From Sclerotiophoma versabilis (Eukaryota > Ascomycota > Dothideomycetes > Pleosporales > Didymellaceae), in the NCBI GenBank assembly GCA_012274445.1, contig JAAROD010000015.1, positions 2,170,001 to 2,234,000 on the forward strand: a stretch of 64,000 bases of DNA, in the 5' to 3' direction. This document shows, piece after piece, positions 1 to 10,846 of this stretch (position 1 is the stretch's first letter; each line of letters begins with the position of its first letter). A model generated the notes under the pieces. The model made no database searches, was not told the DNA's origin, and saw only the letters and a program-made list of their open reading frames with translations. Position numbers and translations under genes: made by a program.

Positions 1-695
1 GCAGCTGCTGACCCCTCATTGGTCGACCATTTCTTTATGCAGCCCAAGTGAAAGACTGTCCAACATGTCCGGCACGACCACACACCCTTTGAGCGTCGCT
101 TGATGTCTTCTGTGCAGATTGCGCATTCGTAGTGACCATTGTCGATATCTTCGTGTGTTCTCGTGGCGATGTCCGAGGCGGTCGACTTTGGTAGCTGTGG
201 CTGCTTTTCTTTCGGCGCTCGCGGCTTGCGCCCGACCAGTGGTCTCCCTGGCTCAAACTCAGGCGCATCTGCTTGTAAGCTCGCAGCAGCAGCAGACTCT
301 GCACCATCCTCTACAGTCAACTGCCCTCCAAACTGGCGGCCACCTGCAGCGGTACGCTGAGGGAACCTTTGTGCTCCACCTCTTGCCGGCCCTCCTCTAC
401 CTCGCTGCCCTCCTCTTGCTGGTGCAGGCGAAGAACTTGAAGCTTCATTAGACATACTTTGCAAAACCTGTGATGGTACCAGAGAGGGCCCTCCTCGCCC
501 CCTACCTCGCCCTCGGCCACCCCTTCCGCCTCTTTGTGACTGTGGCTCCCCACTTGACTGCGTCTCATTCTGCGCTTCTGGCGCTGCGTTTGGTGCGCGG
601 TTGCGGTTCCGGTTGCGCGGTCTTCTGCCTCGTGAGGCTCCATCTGGGCCTCCAGCAGCGTTTGCTGGTACTTGTGCGGTGGCAACGGTCGACAT
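1..695 (-). CDS. FAP1: FAP1/NFX1-type zinc-finger protein, N-terminal part (runs off left edge)
   Basis: Reading the minus strand from the ATG at 695 gives one uninterrupted frame of 231 codons to the window edge, so the gene is cut there. The first ~170 residues are low complexity: an NRNRNR stretch, then RGGRGGRGRGRGRGG and further Gly/Arg blocks typical of RGG proteins. Near residue 190 a RING/PHD-like segment starts, with the motifs YECAICTEDI, WSCRTCWTVFHLGCI and KKWS (CxxC..CxxC..HxxC spacing). This segment is characteristic of the NFX1/FAP1 family, where it precedes a row of NF-X1 Cys-rich fingers; those would lie left of base 1. Family members are nuclear or cytoplasmic regulators; yeast Fap1 binds FKBP12. 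No intron is needed in the visible part. It is divergent from the BIG1-like gene at 1212. The family call is firm; the function here is by homology. Confidence 0.88.
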   Translation of the reverse strand, partial: MSTVATAQVPANAAGGPDGASRGRRPRNRNRNRAPNAAPEAQNETQSSGEPQSQRGGRGGRGRGRGRGGPSLVPSQVLQSMSNEASSSSPAPARGGQRGRGGPARGGAQRFPQRTAAGGRQFGGQLTVEDGAESAAAASLQADAPEFEPGRPLVGRKPRAPKEKQPQLPKSTASDIATRTHEDIDNGHYECAICTEDIKRRSKGVWSCRTCWTVFHLGCIKKWSTNEGSAA

Positions 696-1211
696 GCTAA
701 GCAGTGGGTTGGCGACTGCTTCCAACGCTGATTGCAGAATGATTGTTGGTAGCGGCGGAGCCGACTACGACCTGTGAAAAGTAGAAAAAGAGAACTGCAG
801 GCACTAGTAATTGTACGGCCTGATAAACGTAAAAAAGAAAGGGTCGGGCTGTGGAAGCTTTGTCGTGGGGAAGCAGAGCAGAGTGGCGTGCAGTTATATG
901 GTCTCTGCCTTGGGGAGGAAAGGTCTAGCGCGGGCTTTCAGAAAGTGCACCGGCTGACTGATGAGTCGAAGTCTGTCACAGGCAGCTGGGCCCCGGGCAC
1001 AAGGGTCCAGTGAATTGCGGGCCTGGATCTGGGTGGCGCAGTGCAGCTGGAAAGCCTTTCGTGACTGTTCGCCGTGTTTGTACTGCGGAATTTCAGAGGT
1101 AGCGCGTCATAGGCTCTGACCAATTCGGCCTAGTGTGTCATCACCGCCGCTGCGGCAGGCGTGGAGAGCTTCAGATCACCGCGACCCTCAACACCACGAG
1201 TCGACGACAGC
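696..1211. other. Divergent intergenic region FAP1 / BIG1
   Basis: About 516 bp separate the start codons of two divergent genes, so it should hold both promoters and 5' UTRs. A pyrimidine/CA-rich leader ending in tcgacgacagc precedes the BIG1 ATG. No other ORF with coding character was seen. Confidence 0.6.
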
Positions 1212-2156
1212 ATGGCGAAGACACTTATTGGCGCCCTCGCTCTGGCGTCGCAGGCACTTGCCTTCAGCAACACCTCGCCCTTCTTCCTATTCTCCACCGC
1301 CGAGTATGCTTTGCCGCAGCCCGTCCTTTTGTCTCAAAGCTAACGTCTGCAGCTTGTTGTTGGAATCCTCGGGCGCATCAATCGCTCAATCGACCAGCAT
1401 CACCGTGGATATACTGGAAGCTCTGAAGGAATGCCCGACCAAGAACTACGTCGTCGTTGAACAGGAAGGGGTCTCTGCTGCCGATTACGCACACGGACGC
1501 TCCACGCCACGGTTGACGCAGTACATGACCGGCCAACACAACGACGTCAAGTCGACAGTCGCCGTACCTGACGTTGTTGGAAAGGTCGACGTTGCCGAGA
1601 TCACAAAGCACCTAGAGACCAAGTGCGGATCCGTTAAGAGCATACAGCTCGACACACCCCCAACGTCAAAGGCGCTCAGATCGCTATACATGGGACAGCA
1701 AGGTATGCTTGACATATCGCATAACCACCAGTTCATCGACTAATATCCGCAGATCAATTTCTTGAAGATAGCGTCTCCAGGTACGTCGAGTCGCAAGACT
1801 ACACAGTTATCTACATCACCACCCCTCCCACCGAAGCGCAGGCCAAGGCACAGCTCGAGGCCGCGCAGCAGTATCAATACGAAATGGAGGACTCGTTTAG
1901 CGACAACATCCAGATGGAGCTCAAGCGTGACACCACCGCACACTACAAGCGCGCGAACTCGACTAGCAATGAGGGCGGTTTGTTTGAGAGGTATCAATAC
2001 TTCACACCAGGCCTGTTCATGGGTTTTGCTGCTGTCATCCCGCTCTTCCTGATTCTGCTTGTTGGTATCCGAGCCCTGACTAGCTTGGAAGTGTCGTACT
2101 TTGCTTTTAGCAAGGAGATGGGACCCAACGCCCAAAAGAAGCAGCAACAGCAGTAG
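1212..2156 (+). CDS. BIG1: BIG1-like V-ATPase assembly / cell-wall glucan ER membrane protein
   Basis: Three exons reconstructed here: 1212-1303, 1353-1702 and 1753-2156, giving 281 residues. The introns are 49 and 50 bp with GTATGC donors, CAG acceptors and branch-like sites (gctaac, gactaat). Both junctions keep frame (GA|C and G|AT codons). The N-terminus, MAKTLIGALALASQALA, is a signal peptide followed by FSNTSPFFLFST, the conserved opening of fungal BIG1/VOA1 proteins. The C-terminus carries one strong transmembrane segment (GLFMGFAAVIPLFLILLVGI) and a KKQQQQ tail facing the cytosol, consistent with an ER-resident type I protein. Yeast Big1 is needed for cell-wall beta-1,6-glucan and is related to V-ATPase accessory subunit Ac45/Voa1. 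Length is close to that of other filamentous-fungal homologues. It shares its promoter region with FAP1. Confidence 0.85.
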
Positions 2157-2284
2157 AGAGGAGCGGGCAGATCCAGGAGAAGACGATGAGCGATGTAAAT
2201 CTTGTATGTTTGTAAGGGCATGGGCATCAGGCGTTTGTGTGAACTCTACTACAGATTGCAGTGTATGAGATGGCAAATGATAAA

Positions 2285-2365
<81 letters not shown>

Positions 2366-2501
2366 ACATGTACACAAAAGATCTGGCCACCAAATCATCG
2401 ATTATCATACAGATGCCTCAGCATTGTGGGAGCTGACCAGCAAGACCTGATACGGCCCCTAACAAACATTTCCACATCTTCTCCACGCCCCGCCACAGCA
2501 C
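2157..2501. other. Intergenic region between convergent genes, with CA microsatellite
   Basis: The BIG1-like gene and the DUF4499-like gene converge on these 345 bp. The stretch holds 3' UTRs and the (AC)n tract listed separately; nothing else was recognised. Confidence 0.6.
2288..2363. repeat. (AC)38 microsatellite
   Basis: A perfect uninterrupted AC dinucleotide run of 76 bp, in the 3' intergenic space between two convergent genes. Perfect long runs are usually length-polymorphic. Open reading frames across it are artefacts of the repeat. Confidence 0.97.
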
Positions 2502-2891
2502 CTAGTCAAACTTCCCAACTTCCCGATCAAAATGCACATAACAGTACTTCCCTCCTACAAAACACGTCGCCATCCACTGCCACCAACTGAGACTCGAAAC
2601 CTCGATTCCATGTTTGGCTAGTCTCTTTGCGAAGATCGCCGTTTCGATCGCATGTGCGCCAAACAGAAAGTAGAACAGCCCGCTCTGCACCCAAGATGCG
2701 TACACCAACCCATTGACTGACAGCCGCGACAAAGCATAGTCGTAGAGAGGCGACCCGGGAGAGATAACTTCGCGACGCGAGCTGAGAGCCATGATGACGC
2801 CACAGATGATGATGGGCTTGAGGTAGGGTGCTTTGGGCGCGATATAGGTGTTGCGCAGATTCTTTGGGGGTTGGGGGACAGGTTTGGACAT
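2502..2891 (-). CDS. Small multi-pass membrane protein, DUF4499 / TMEM254-like
   Basis: A single-exon gene of 129 residues starting at the ATG at 2891. It opens with a Pro-rich MSKPVPQPPKNLR stretch. Hydrophobic segments lie at about residues 25-36 (PIIICGVIMAL), 60-90 (LVYASWVQSGLFYFLFGAHAIETAIFA) and 103-113 (WWQWMATCFVGG). The block around FGAHAIETAIFAKRLAKHG resembles fungal DUF4499 proteins, relatives of animal TMEM254, whose molecular role is unknown. The assignment rests on this recalled resemblance and on topology, so the family label is moderate. It is convergent with the BIG1-like gene. Confidence 0.7.
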   Translation of the reverse strand: MSKPVPQPPKNLRNTYIAPKAPYLKPIIICGVIMALSSRREVISPGSPLYDYALSRLSVNGLVYASWVQSGLFYFLFGAHAIETAIFAKRLAKHGIEVSSLSWWQWMATCFVGGKYCYVHFDREVGKFD

Positions 2892-4256
2892 GGTGTACGC
2901 TTGGTAGTAATGTTATTCGATGGTGCGGCGGATGTTCGCTGATCAAGGCTTGTGTGTGGTTTGTGTGATCGTGTGTTCGCAGTCAGGTGTTAATGATAGC
3001 TGTGTTCAATTGGAGTCTACAGGTTTCTGATGTCGTCACTTCGAAAGCAGGTACTAGTATCCCCACATGCCTCCTCTCTACGCGTTTAGTAGCCTTGGCC
3101 GAAAACTCAACTAACGTCAGTCACACAAGTCCGTCTCCAAGCTCTGATTCTGAGCTTGTTGCTAACTTGCCGCATGAGGCAAGTACTATAGTAAGGCTGT
3201 TGATTGCTGGAACTCATGCGAACTGGAGAAGGAGTTATTAGCGTTGGGGTTTGTACAGCTTTGTGCGATCACGTGAACGCAAAGGACGATCGTTCATTGG
3301 TTGGGCTGCCTGCCGGTGACCTTGGAGATGGGCTTTGGCGGGCCGCTGTGCTTGGCGATGGATTAGTATCGTAAGAGCACATCTCGTTCTTAAAAACTTG
3401 TGTATAAAGTATTCAGAATGCCTTCTTTATCGCTCTGCTGACGCTGGCCCTCCATAGCGCCATGGCTCTTGGTTCAACGCATCTCATATACCATCACTGG
3501 GCTGTCAGGATCCTTTGATCCTGTATCGCGTCCGCTAGAGCACGGCAATACATGCAAAAAGAGCAGAACAACCTTATTGTCATCCGGGAACTAACATCTT
3601 CTGAAAACCGCTGATTCGTTTGGCACTATGGGCAGATATGTCGTTACATCCTTCCCGTCATTCTGCCGCTCCAGCCTCGCGCAATTCGCCTGATCCGGGA
3701 CTCGCAAATATCCAGACCACCCCAAAGCAGTCATCCTTATGCACCCTTCCATCTGCTTCCCTTGCTTTTGGGAAAAGCCCTAGACGGCTTCCTTGCGGAT
3801 GAGCCCACCTCATGCATCATCAAATTGGTGGCAATTTGCGATTGGTGCACATCGCACTAGATCCTGGAAGACAGCGGGTAATGGCGTTCGTTTACGACAA
3901 CCATCACAACCTTCCATGGATCAACCTTCAAGCTGTACAGCCATCGACGGAAAAACAGTATCTTTCCTGAACTGGCAATTGTGGTTGATGGAAAGGTGTA
4001 AGAGTGTTCGAGCCCTGCGCGTGAGATCGCTGCTGGTTATAGCTGTGACAAAGTTGTGAGGGCTGTTGCACAGAGTATGTCGTCTTGCATCTCCCTGGCA
4101 CGCAGAGTTACAACGCTAGCGTTGGATTATACGCAGCGCGAGGCGAGTTGTACCGCAGTAATCTGCTACCAGCATGGTGTTGTTTGATCCTCGTGCTGAT
4201 TGTAATGTCACGAAAGCCTCTCAAAGCCACTAAGGCTGTCTCAAGGGCTTCATCAA
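2892..4256. other. Gene-poor intergenic stretch
   Basis: About 1.36 kb with only short ORFs lacking coding character in all frames. It must include the promoter of the DUF4499-like gene and the 3' end of the FAD monooxygenase gene. No RNA gene or repeat was recognised. Confidence 0.5.
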
Positions 4257-5549
4257 TCAATACCCAATGTCACAAGTTGTGACGTCCTCCACAAAATGCT
4301 TCTCCCGATATCCCCTTGTCCACCACAGATACCAGGGCACGATTTGCATCTTGAGTCGATGCCCTAACCACCCCACCTCCTGCACTGTCTTCACTACACT
4401 TTGACTCTCGTCCCATGCTGTCTCAATCCTCGCGCGCCTCAAGCTTTCATAGGCATCGAACGCCTGCTTCACGGATGTCCCATCACTGCTATTTCCGCTC
4501 TTCTCCATCCATCTTGCCAGCACACGGGCAAAGAGCACTCCGTCTTCGAACACAATCCCCGTACTTTCCCCTTGCGGCGGCATAGCATGCGCAGAATCGC
4601 CAATCAGCATCACTCTCCCCGTCGCCCACTTGCCATGCTTCGACAGCGTAAACACCGGCCACAAGTATAAGTCTTCTGCCTCTTTGATCCACTCTTCAAT
4701 CGCCGGCTCCTTCGCCCCTGCATACCGATTCAACATGTCTGAACGCGTCTTCTCTGCATCCGCTCCCCGCGCTTTCCACCCATCCCGCGACTGCAGACCA
4801 TCGTCGGGGACCTGCATTAGCGCACCGACGTAGATGGAATCTTTCTCCGAGTTGTGGAAGGAAGTGAGCAGCATGCCACCACGCGCAAAATTCATGCCCG
4901 AAGCCTCGAAGTGCGGTGCCTGATGGGGTTTGAGTGGAGCGAAGCCGAACGCGTTGCATATCCCGGAGTATGTTGCTTTACGCGAGGGCTCGACGTGCGT
5001 GAGGCGTGTTATGGAGTGGATGCCATCGCACCCGATCAGGATGTCCGAGGTGGATGTTGAGCCGTCGGCGAAGGTGAGTGTCACGTCCGTTTCCGTTTCG
5101 TGGATACTGGTGGTCTTCTTGCCGCATGTAAGGGTTATGTTGGAATGTCTCTCGATTGCGGCGAGGACGCCTTTGAGTGCTTCGCCCCGTGTTATGCGGA
5201 GCGCTCTGAAGGGTGGTGTACCCAGGCCTTTACCATCTGGACCACGGAAACTAGATTCAGCAATCTTGGTGCCGGAGTAAATGTCGAAGACTTCGACCGC
5301 GGAACATTCTGCCCCATACTTAGAGGAGCGAATCTCTTGGAGAGCGCCTAGATAGGATAACAGGCGCAAGGCATTTGGAGTGAGGTTGACTGCTCCGCCA
5401 ATTGTCGCGGGCTGTGGGCGGATCTCGTAGATTGTGATCAGAGGAGGGGAAGTTTTCTTTGGAGCAAACTTTGTGAGGGATAAAGCTGTTGTCAGGCCGG
5501 CTATACCACCGCCTAGGATTGTTATGCGGAGTGGGTTGGTAGTTGACAT
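4257..5549 (-). CDS. FAD-dependent monooxygenase (salicylate-hydroxylase-like)
   Basis: An intact single-exon gene of 430 residues, ATG at 5549. It has the three fingerprints of group A flavoprotein hydroxylases: the Rossmann GxGxxG at residues 13-18 (ILGGGIAGL), the DG motif at 175-176 (LIGCDGIHS), and the GD motif at 317-318 (RVMLIGDSAHAMPPQGEST). Such enzymes use NAD(P)H and O2 to hydroxylate aromatic or polyketide substrates and are usually cytosolic; here there is no signal peptide. Length fits the family (about 400-450). The substrate cannot be read from sequence. It is divergent from the SnoaL-like gene at 6379, which could also be a small-molecule tailoring enzyme. No backbone synthase is in the window, so a secondary-metabolite cluster is not shown. 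Confidence 0.9.
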   Translation of the reverse strand: MSTTNPLRITILGGGIAGLTTALSLTKFAPKKTSPPLITIYEIRPQPATIGGAVNLTPNALRLLSYLGALQEIRSSKYGAECSAVEVFDIYSGTKIAESSFRGPDGKGLGTPPFRALRITRGEALKGVLAAIERHSNITLTCGKKTTSIHETETDVTLTFADGSTSTSDILIGCDGIHSITRLTHVEPSRKATYSGICNAFGFAPLKPHQAPHFEASGMNFARGGMLLTSFHNSEKDSIYVGALMQVPDDGLQSRDGWKARGADAEKTRSDMLNRYAGAKEPAIEEWIKEAEDLYLWPVFTLSKHGKWATGRVMLIGDSAHAMPPQGESTGIVFEDGVLFARVLARWMEKSGNSSDGTSVKQAFDAYESLRRARIETAWDESQSVVKTVQEVGWLGHRLKMQIVPWYLWWTRGYREKHFVEDVTTCDIGY

Positions 5550-6378
5550 TCTGGAGGTGATTGCCGAAAGCTGGTGATTGGTCTACGGTTCAGCCTGGGT
5601 CAAGGCTGGTAAAAATCAACGGAATCCAAGAGTTGATTGTCTACTTATGTTGCCCGATCAGCCGTCTGCTTATGTATTGGAATCGTTGATCGTAATGGCA
5701 AGCACGCGTGTAGTACATCTTCGGCAAAGTCGGGGAACCGACTGTGCAACTTCACGAAGCCGAACCTCCAGGCTACCTGCCCAGTAAGCCCTAGCAAGTG
5801 GCTGTACAGGCAATCATGTTTTAACAGATGTCACCCGATGAATCAATTATCTTGAAAGATCTCCCCTTCGTTTGTTAGGCTGTGAGTGTTGTAATTTTGA
5901 ATCGCGTCGAACGTGAGAGGAAAACTGGGAACAATCAGGGCACGACGACATGCATGATCAAAATTAGCCTGAAAGGGTTAGTGGTAGGTTTGATTGTTAT
6001 TGCTTCTGCCCCGATTAGTAACCGTGAAGTTCCCCAAGCTCACCTTCCCAATTGAGCAATCTTACATTCCCGTCGATCGCAGTGCTGGGAAAGCTGAGCG
6101 CCACTCTATCGCATCCTGTCAGAGGATGGGGCCTGTGTCACCAGCGATATCTCCTCATTTTTCGACCTTTCTTGTTTGATTTCGTTTCGACCATAACGGC
6201 TGACTTCTAGAACCCATTCAGGCAATCTGTATGTATGGCGCCTCAACGAACTCCAGGTCTAGCATTGAGTATGCTGGGTCTAACGACTTGTTCGGCATTC
6301 CACATCTGCGGGGTTCCGGAGGCACGTATATGAGGGACTGAGTGCACTGACAATGAGTGGATACTGGAACCCGCTATC
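5550..6378. other. Divergent intergenic region, FAD monooxygenase / SnoaL-like gene
   Basis: About 830 bp between two divergent start codons; it should contain both promoters. Short ORFs lack coding character. No operator or repeat was recognised. Confidence 0.5.
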
Positions 6379-6910
6379 ATGTCGAGAGCCAATTCATTAG
6401 ACATCCTCGCTATCAAAAATGTCATCTCACGCTATTGTGAGGCGTTAGACACCAAGGATTTTACGCTTCTCCAGAAAGTCTTCGTACAAGATGTCAGCGC
6501 AGATTACCCCTTCAAGTCAGATCTGCAAGGTGTTGAAGCAGTTGCAAAAGCTATTCAAACCCGGTATTGAATGTCACGATGCGCTCTACTTGATTTGAGC
6601 TCTGATCAAGTGTAGACTAGGACCTGTCCGAACTCATCACAATCTCACAACACAGAGGATAGTCTTCGACGAAAGCGGCAAAATCGCGCATGCTATCACA
6701 TACTTCCAGGGTGCGCATTTCGGGCAAGGTCCGCACGAGGGAAAGTTGCTTTGCGCCTACGGAAGGTACATCGATGTTATGGTGCTTCGTCAATCCAGCG
6801 ATGGCGACTGTGAGGGCGTGCCTGGTGCAAGCGGCATCTGGAGAATTAAGAAGCGCAAGGTAGCCTTCACGCAGCGGATTGGAGACGAGAAGATCATGTC
6901 TGAGCATTGA
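6379..6910 (+). CDS. SnoaL-like (NTF2-fold) domain protein
   Basis: Reconstructed from two exons, 6379-6563 and 6616-6910 (159 residues), with a 52-bp intron (GTATTG..GTGTAG) that restores frame through a CG|A codon. Exon 1 gives a SnoaL opening (LAIKNVISRYCEALDTKDF). Exon 2 gives LGPVRTHHNLTTQ, IVFDESGKIAHAITYFQGAHF and WRIKKRKVAFTQRIGD, the beta-sheet pattern of SnoaL_4 / ring-hydroxylating beta-like proteins. Members are small cone-shaped enzymes or ligand binders (cyclases, dehydratases, hydroxylases); the reaction here cannot be named. Length (about 150) is usual. It is divergent from an FAD monooxygenase, so co-regulation is possible but unproven. Confidence 0.82.
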
Positions 6911-7196
6911 AGCTAGCAGTGTACGCGGCAGAATGTATCACAGACTTCGAGTGGAAAGAATAGCCGAGAGGTGATTTAGCTACTGGTAGTACCGAGGTGG
7001 GGTGGACTCGCTCGTGCTTGCTCTTTCCTTCACGATTCTTAGGACGCCTTCTCTTCCGTTCATCTTAATCACTCTTCGTGGCAAAAGCATCAATATTACT
7101 CCTATATCCACTATATCACGCTTACCATGTCGGCCGGGTCTTGACTGATTCCGCGGGCACTGCTCTCTTGGCTGCTCCCCCGGATCAGCAGATAAG
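6911..7196. other. Short intergenic region
   Basis: Between the SnoaL-like gene and the decayed gene that follows. No feature recognised. Confidence 0.4.
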
Positions 7197-10100
7197 ATGC
7201 TCGCCGAAGCGCTGTGGTCCAAAATTTACCATGTTCAGCCCAAAGTGGCCGGCAAGATATGGACATAATCCTCAAAATGGACAGAAACGAGCTTCTGCAG
7301 CTCTGGTACAACGATACTGCTCTTTTCCCAACCCAGTCTACCTTTTGATGACCCTATATACACTGCCATTCCCAGACTGCTCGATCTTGATAAACTTGAG
7401 GATATACAAGAAACTATACTGGCTGACCGTAAACAGTATAGCGCCGTTCAATGCTTGCATTCCCGTCATTCCACAGTAGAACATCTCGACGTTTTGCGTA
7501 CCCATGATAAGTTACACGAGGTTGGTCTGGTCGCTGAAAAAGTTGGAGTATACGCAGCAAACTCGGTCGTTTGGATCGTGTTGTACCTCCAGATCTTCGT
7601 TATATGGGATCTGCGTATAGGGATCGTCCTCGGTCATGGCTTTGACTCTGTCTTCGAGTTGAAAGCGGGCATCGAGAAGACTGGGCAAATAAGCAACATT
7701 ATAACTGGAAGGTGTTCGAGACTCTCTAGTGATGGAGACGCGGTCATTGCCAAACCCACTATAGTATGTCTATCTGGCATGGTTGTGAGCCGCAAGAGTC
7801 TTCCTAAGATTACGCCTGGGGAGGTTTCTCTGCAAACGAAGTACTTTCCTCTTTTGTGTCATCACTGTGTGTCTCATCGAAATAATTCTCGTAGGCTTTC
7901 GCAACCTCGTCAACCTTGACGTGTCCAAAACACTGGCAGTTAGCTGATGACGTCCTCAAGGGGTCACAAAAATGCCTACAGTTCAATGAGCTCATGGGGA
8001 TGAATTTTGACAAAGATCGTCCCAATGGAAATAACGAAAATCACCAGAACAATGACGACGATGAAGGCATAAAACTCCAACTACCTCCTGGTCATCCTAG
8101 CTCGAAGGGACAGTTGCAGAGTATCGTTGCTGGCGACTTCTGGGACGAGTGAGAAGAAGCAGGGCAAACTGAGGGCTTCAGAGGAGGATGTTGTACATAA
8201 TAATGGGAAGCGCAGACCTGTGCGTCCAGACAGCGTTCTTCTCAGCCCCAAACGTGGACACACTAAAAACACCCGAATGGACGTGCAAACGGCAGTAAAT
8301 CGTTTAAACTTCGAAACGTCCCAAAAGAAGCAGGGAGGCAGCTTGGATGAGATGTGAACTTTGCTTAAAGATGGTGTCCACGACGGGTAGTCTGGCGAAC
8401 TGGCAGACAAAATCCCCTCGCTTGGCACGCGCGAATAGAAACTTGCACAAGAGAAAATGAAGGCACCCAGCATCAGCGGAAAACTTAAGATCACAGCCGA
8501 GCTTACTGAGCTTGAAAGGGGTATCGCGGTCGACTGAGGTTACCTGATGCAAAAGATTGCCAGCGACTCAGCTTGCTGCTGGAAAGTTGAATCCGAAGAA
8601 AAGCTGGATGGGAAGCTTCGTAGGCAACCAAGCAGATATGCCGACAAGCATGAGATCAAATCCTGGTTCATGGATATGTTGATGGCTTCAGGCAACGACG
8701 ATAACTCACGGATGCAAGATCTCTTCAGACATTGGAGAGATACAGGTTGTAATTGACCTCGCCGACAACTTAGAGCTTCAAAAAGAATTCATCGACAGGA
8801 TCGAGGATGCAAAAACCATTGGCACCGGCTCCAAAGAACTTGCCGACTATAAAGCTCTAATCGCTTCTCTCAAGGCTGGGAAAGCAACCTACATCTCACA
8901 ACTTGCAGTCGCTATGTTTAAATACTACGGCCATGTTGAGATCAGGAATTTACACTCCATGGTGCAGGTATCCACAGAGCAACAGAAGCTTAACAACGAA
9001 GGGGTATTAACTGTTTAGGACGTTGTTATCGCAAGCATCATGGAGACAACGAACTGTTGGAACAGAGCATTGGTAATTAAGTTGCTGCAGGAGTCTGATT
9101 GGATCGCAGAAGCAACGATTGTGAAGTGGTATGATTGTGATTGTGGCGTCAACAACAGAGACAATCCAAACTTGCAACTCTCGGAAAACGCGGTCAAACG
9201 ACCATATTTGGCGGAAGCTGGGTTGGGTATCCCAAAGAGACAGAAGCTGAATAGCTTGCGGTTGAGGAGTCCAGAAGAAACACTAGAAGATGCCCGAGCT
9301 TAGGTCGATCAGATTCTCGCTAGAGACTGCTCAGAAGAGCAGGATCGAGCAACTAATGACCCCCGGGCTGGGAAGGGTGCTCAAGTGGGCTCAGAGCTGT
9401 CTAAGCCGAATACTCAGGAAAAGCATTCTATCGATCCCGGGAATTACAGTCTCGAAATATAAGAAAAGATGCGAACGAGCAAAACCCCACTGGTAGATGA
9501 CATAACTGAGAGCATCAAGCCCGACATGTCGACAGTTAAGAACGAAGAGGCAGTCGCTACGAAAACCTTCGATGACAAGAGATACGGTCTGAAGACAAGA
9601 GGCCCAAGGACCGACTACAAAGCTTTGAACGATAGTATTGACCCACCGAGGAGAAGCAAGGCCACAGACGAGCACAATGGAAGCCAAAGAAGGTTTATTG
9701 AGCAAGCAGAAGCAGAGGCGAATACAGCTACCACCACCGCTTCCTGAAAGTAACCCACCTGTAAAAAATTCAACCCAAGACACCAAAGCTATGTTACCCA
9801 GAGATGCTGTCACGGCTACAACAAACTCTAGAGGCTACGCTACAGGTCCCTTCGCATGGTGTGCTGAACGCCTCCCAGAATTTACTCTGAAGAAGCAGAT
9901 TTGCTCCTCTCTAGTTGCAACAATCGCACCTCCTTTTCCCGAGCGAGCTACGTATGAGATCAGGGATCGTGATCTAGATGTCGAAGGTCTCAGAGCAAGA
10001 CAAGATCAGTGGCTAAACACCCACAATGACACGGGCTATGGCACCAGCGAAGAATGGCAGGCTAACACTGAACAGTCACGCATGCTCGCAGAGCAAGATG

Positions 10101-10450
10101 TCGAGCGCGAGCATGAGATCAGAAAGGCGTTGGAAAGACATGTGATCAGCTTATATCAGCTCCCTGGACTTCTAGGTTATCATGACGACGCATCACAATT
10201 CCGTTCAGGCGTTACACTTACGCTGATGCCTGAGGATACATCTGTCATGGCAACATTGACGGTTTCCGGACCAGCAGTGACATCTCCAAACGCTACCTAC
10301 ATGCCATCGCCACCTCCTCTGGAGTTGTTACCAGGTCGTCTAATAGCTCCTTCACAGTCGCCCCTTCCGACAATGGAATTGGAAGAGGAGCTTCGAGGTA
10401 GAGAATGGTCAAGAAACTGTCCTTTCCATGCGAGCGTTGTGTATCGCTAA
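7197..10450 (+). pseudogene. Decayed large gene of unknown function, with a possible MLLE/PABC-like segment
   Basis: Coding-like text continues on the plus strand for ~3.2 kb but is broken repeatedly. Around 7197-7340 the readable pieces (LWSKIYHVQPKVAGKIW, then ILKMDRNELLQLWYND one frame over) resemble a PABC/MLLE peptide-binding domain. From 8127 to 8754 one frame reads on through four stops (8355 TGA, 8388 TAG, 8436 TAG, 8535 TGA). After a frameshift near 8746, a second frame reads from 8755 to 9747 through three more (9016 TAG, 9301 TAG, 9460 TAA). A further shift near 9700-9750 leads to the last open part, ending at 10450. Every stop can be explained by one C-to-T (or G-to-A) change. Some stretches, notably 7455-7740 and 7810-8085, also look coding on the minus strand, so strand and borders at the left are uncertain. 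I do not recognise the full-length parent. Confidence 0.5.
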
Positions 10451-10846
10451 TAGCGGCGGAAGCCTCGTTATGTGTGGACATAGCAGTCTTCAAACCGTGT
10501 AGTATCAATCCGGTAGACTTTCGCAAATGCTACGGCAACTGCCTGCAATTTCCTTAAAGACCTAGGTTTAGATTGTGTTCTGGGGTAGCACTAAAGAAAA
10601 AAAGAAACTCCACTCGTACACAAAAATGGATCAAATACAACAAAGAGACGGAGGATCGATTACGTCTCGTCTTATCTACAAATGCTCTCTATATTCCATA
10701 TTGAAGCTTAAAGGAGATTGGGTATCACCCCGTCGGTAGCCACACATTGTCAGCTACAATGCACATCGCCGAAAGCATACCATGAACGCCGTAGCGATGC
10801 CATTCATCCATCATTTCATCATCTATCACCAGCCCCCTTAGGACCA
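10451..10846. other. Intergenic region
   Basis: Some 400 bp after the decayed gene, including the 3' UTR side of the UBX-domain gene. Nothing else recognised. Confidence 0.5.

Noticed and set aside
1740..2408. 222-codon minus-strand ORF with a long CVCVCV run
   Set aside because: The run is the translation of the (AC)n microsatellite, and the rest is antisense to the BIG1-like gene.
7810..8085. Possible minus-strand gene with a C-terminal transmembrane helix (FYAFIVVIVLVIFVI)
   Set aside because: The plus strand here reads an Asn/Asp-rich stretch continuous with the decayed gene; the hydrophobic run is its reverse complement. The proposed intron does not keep frame. Left as an uncertainty in the pseudogene entry.
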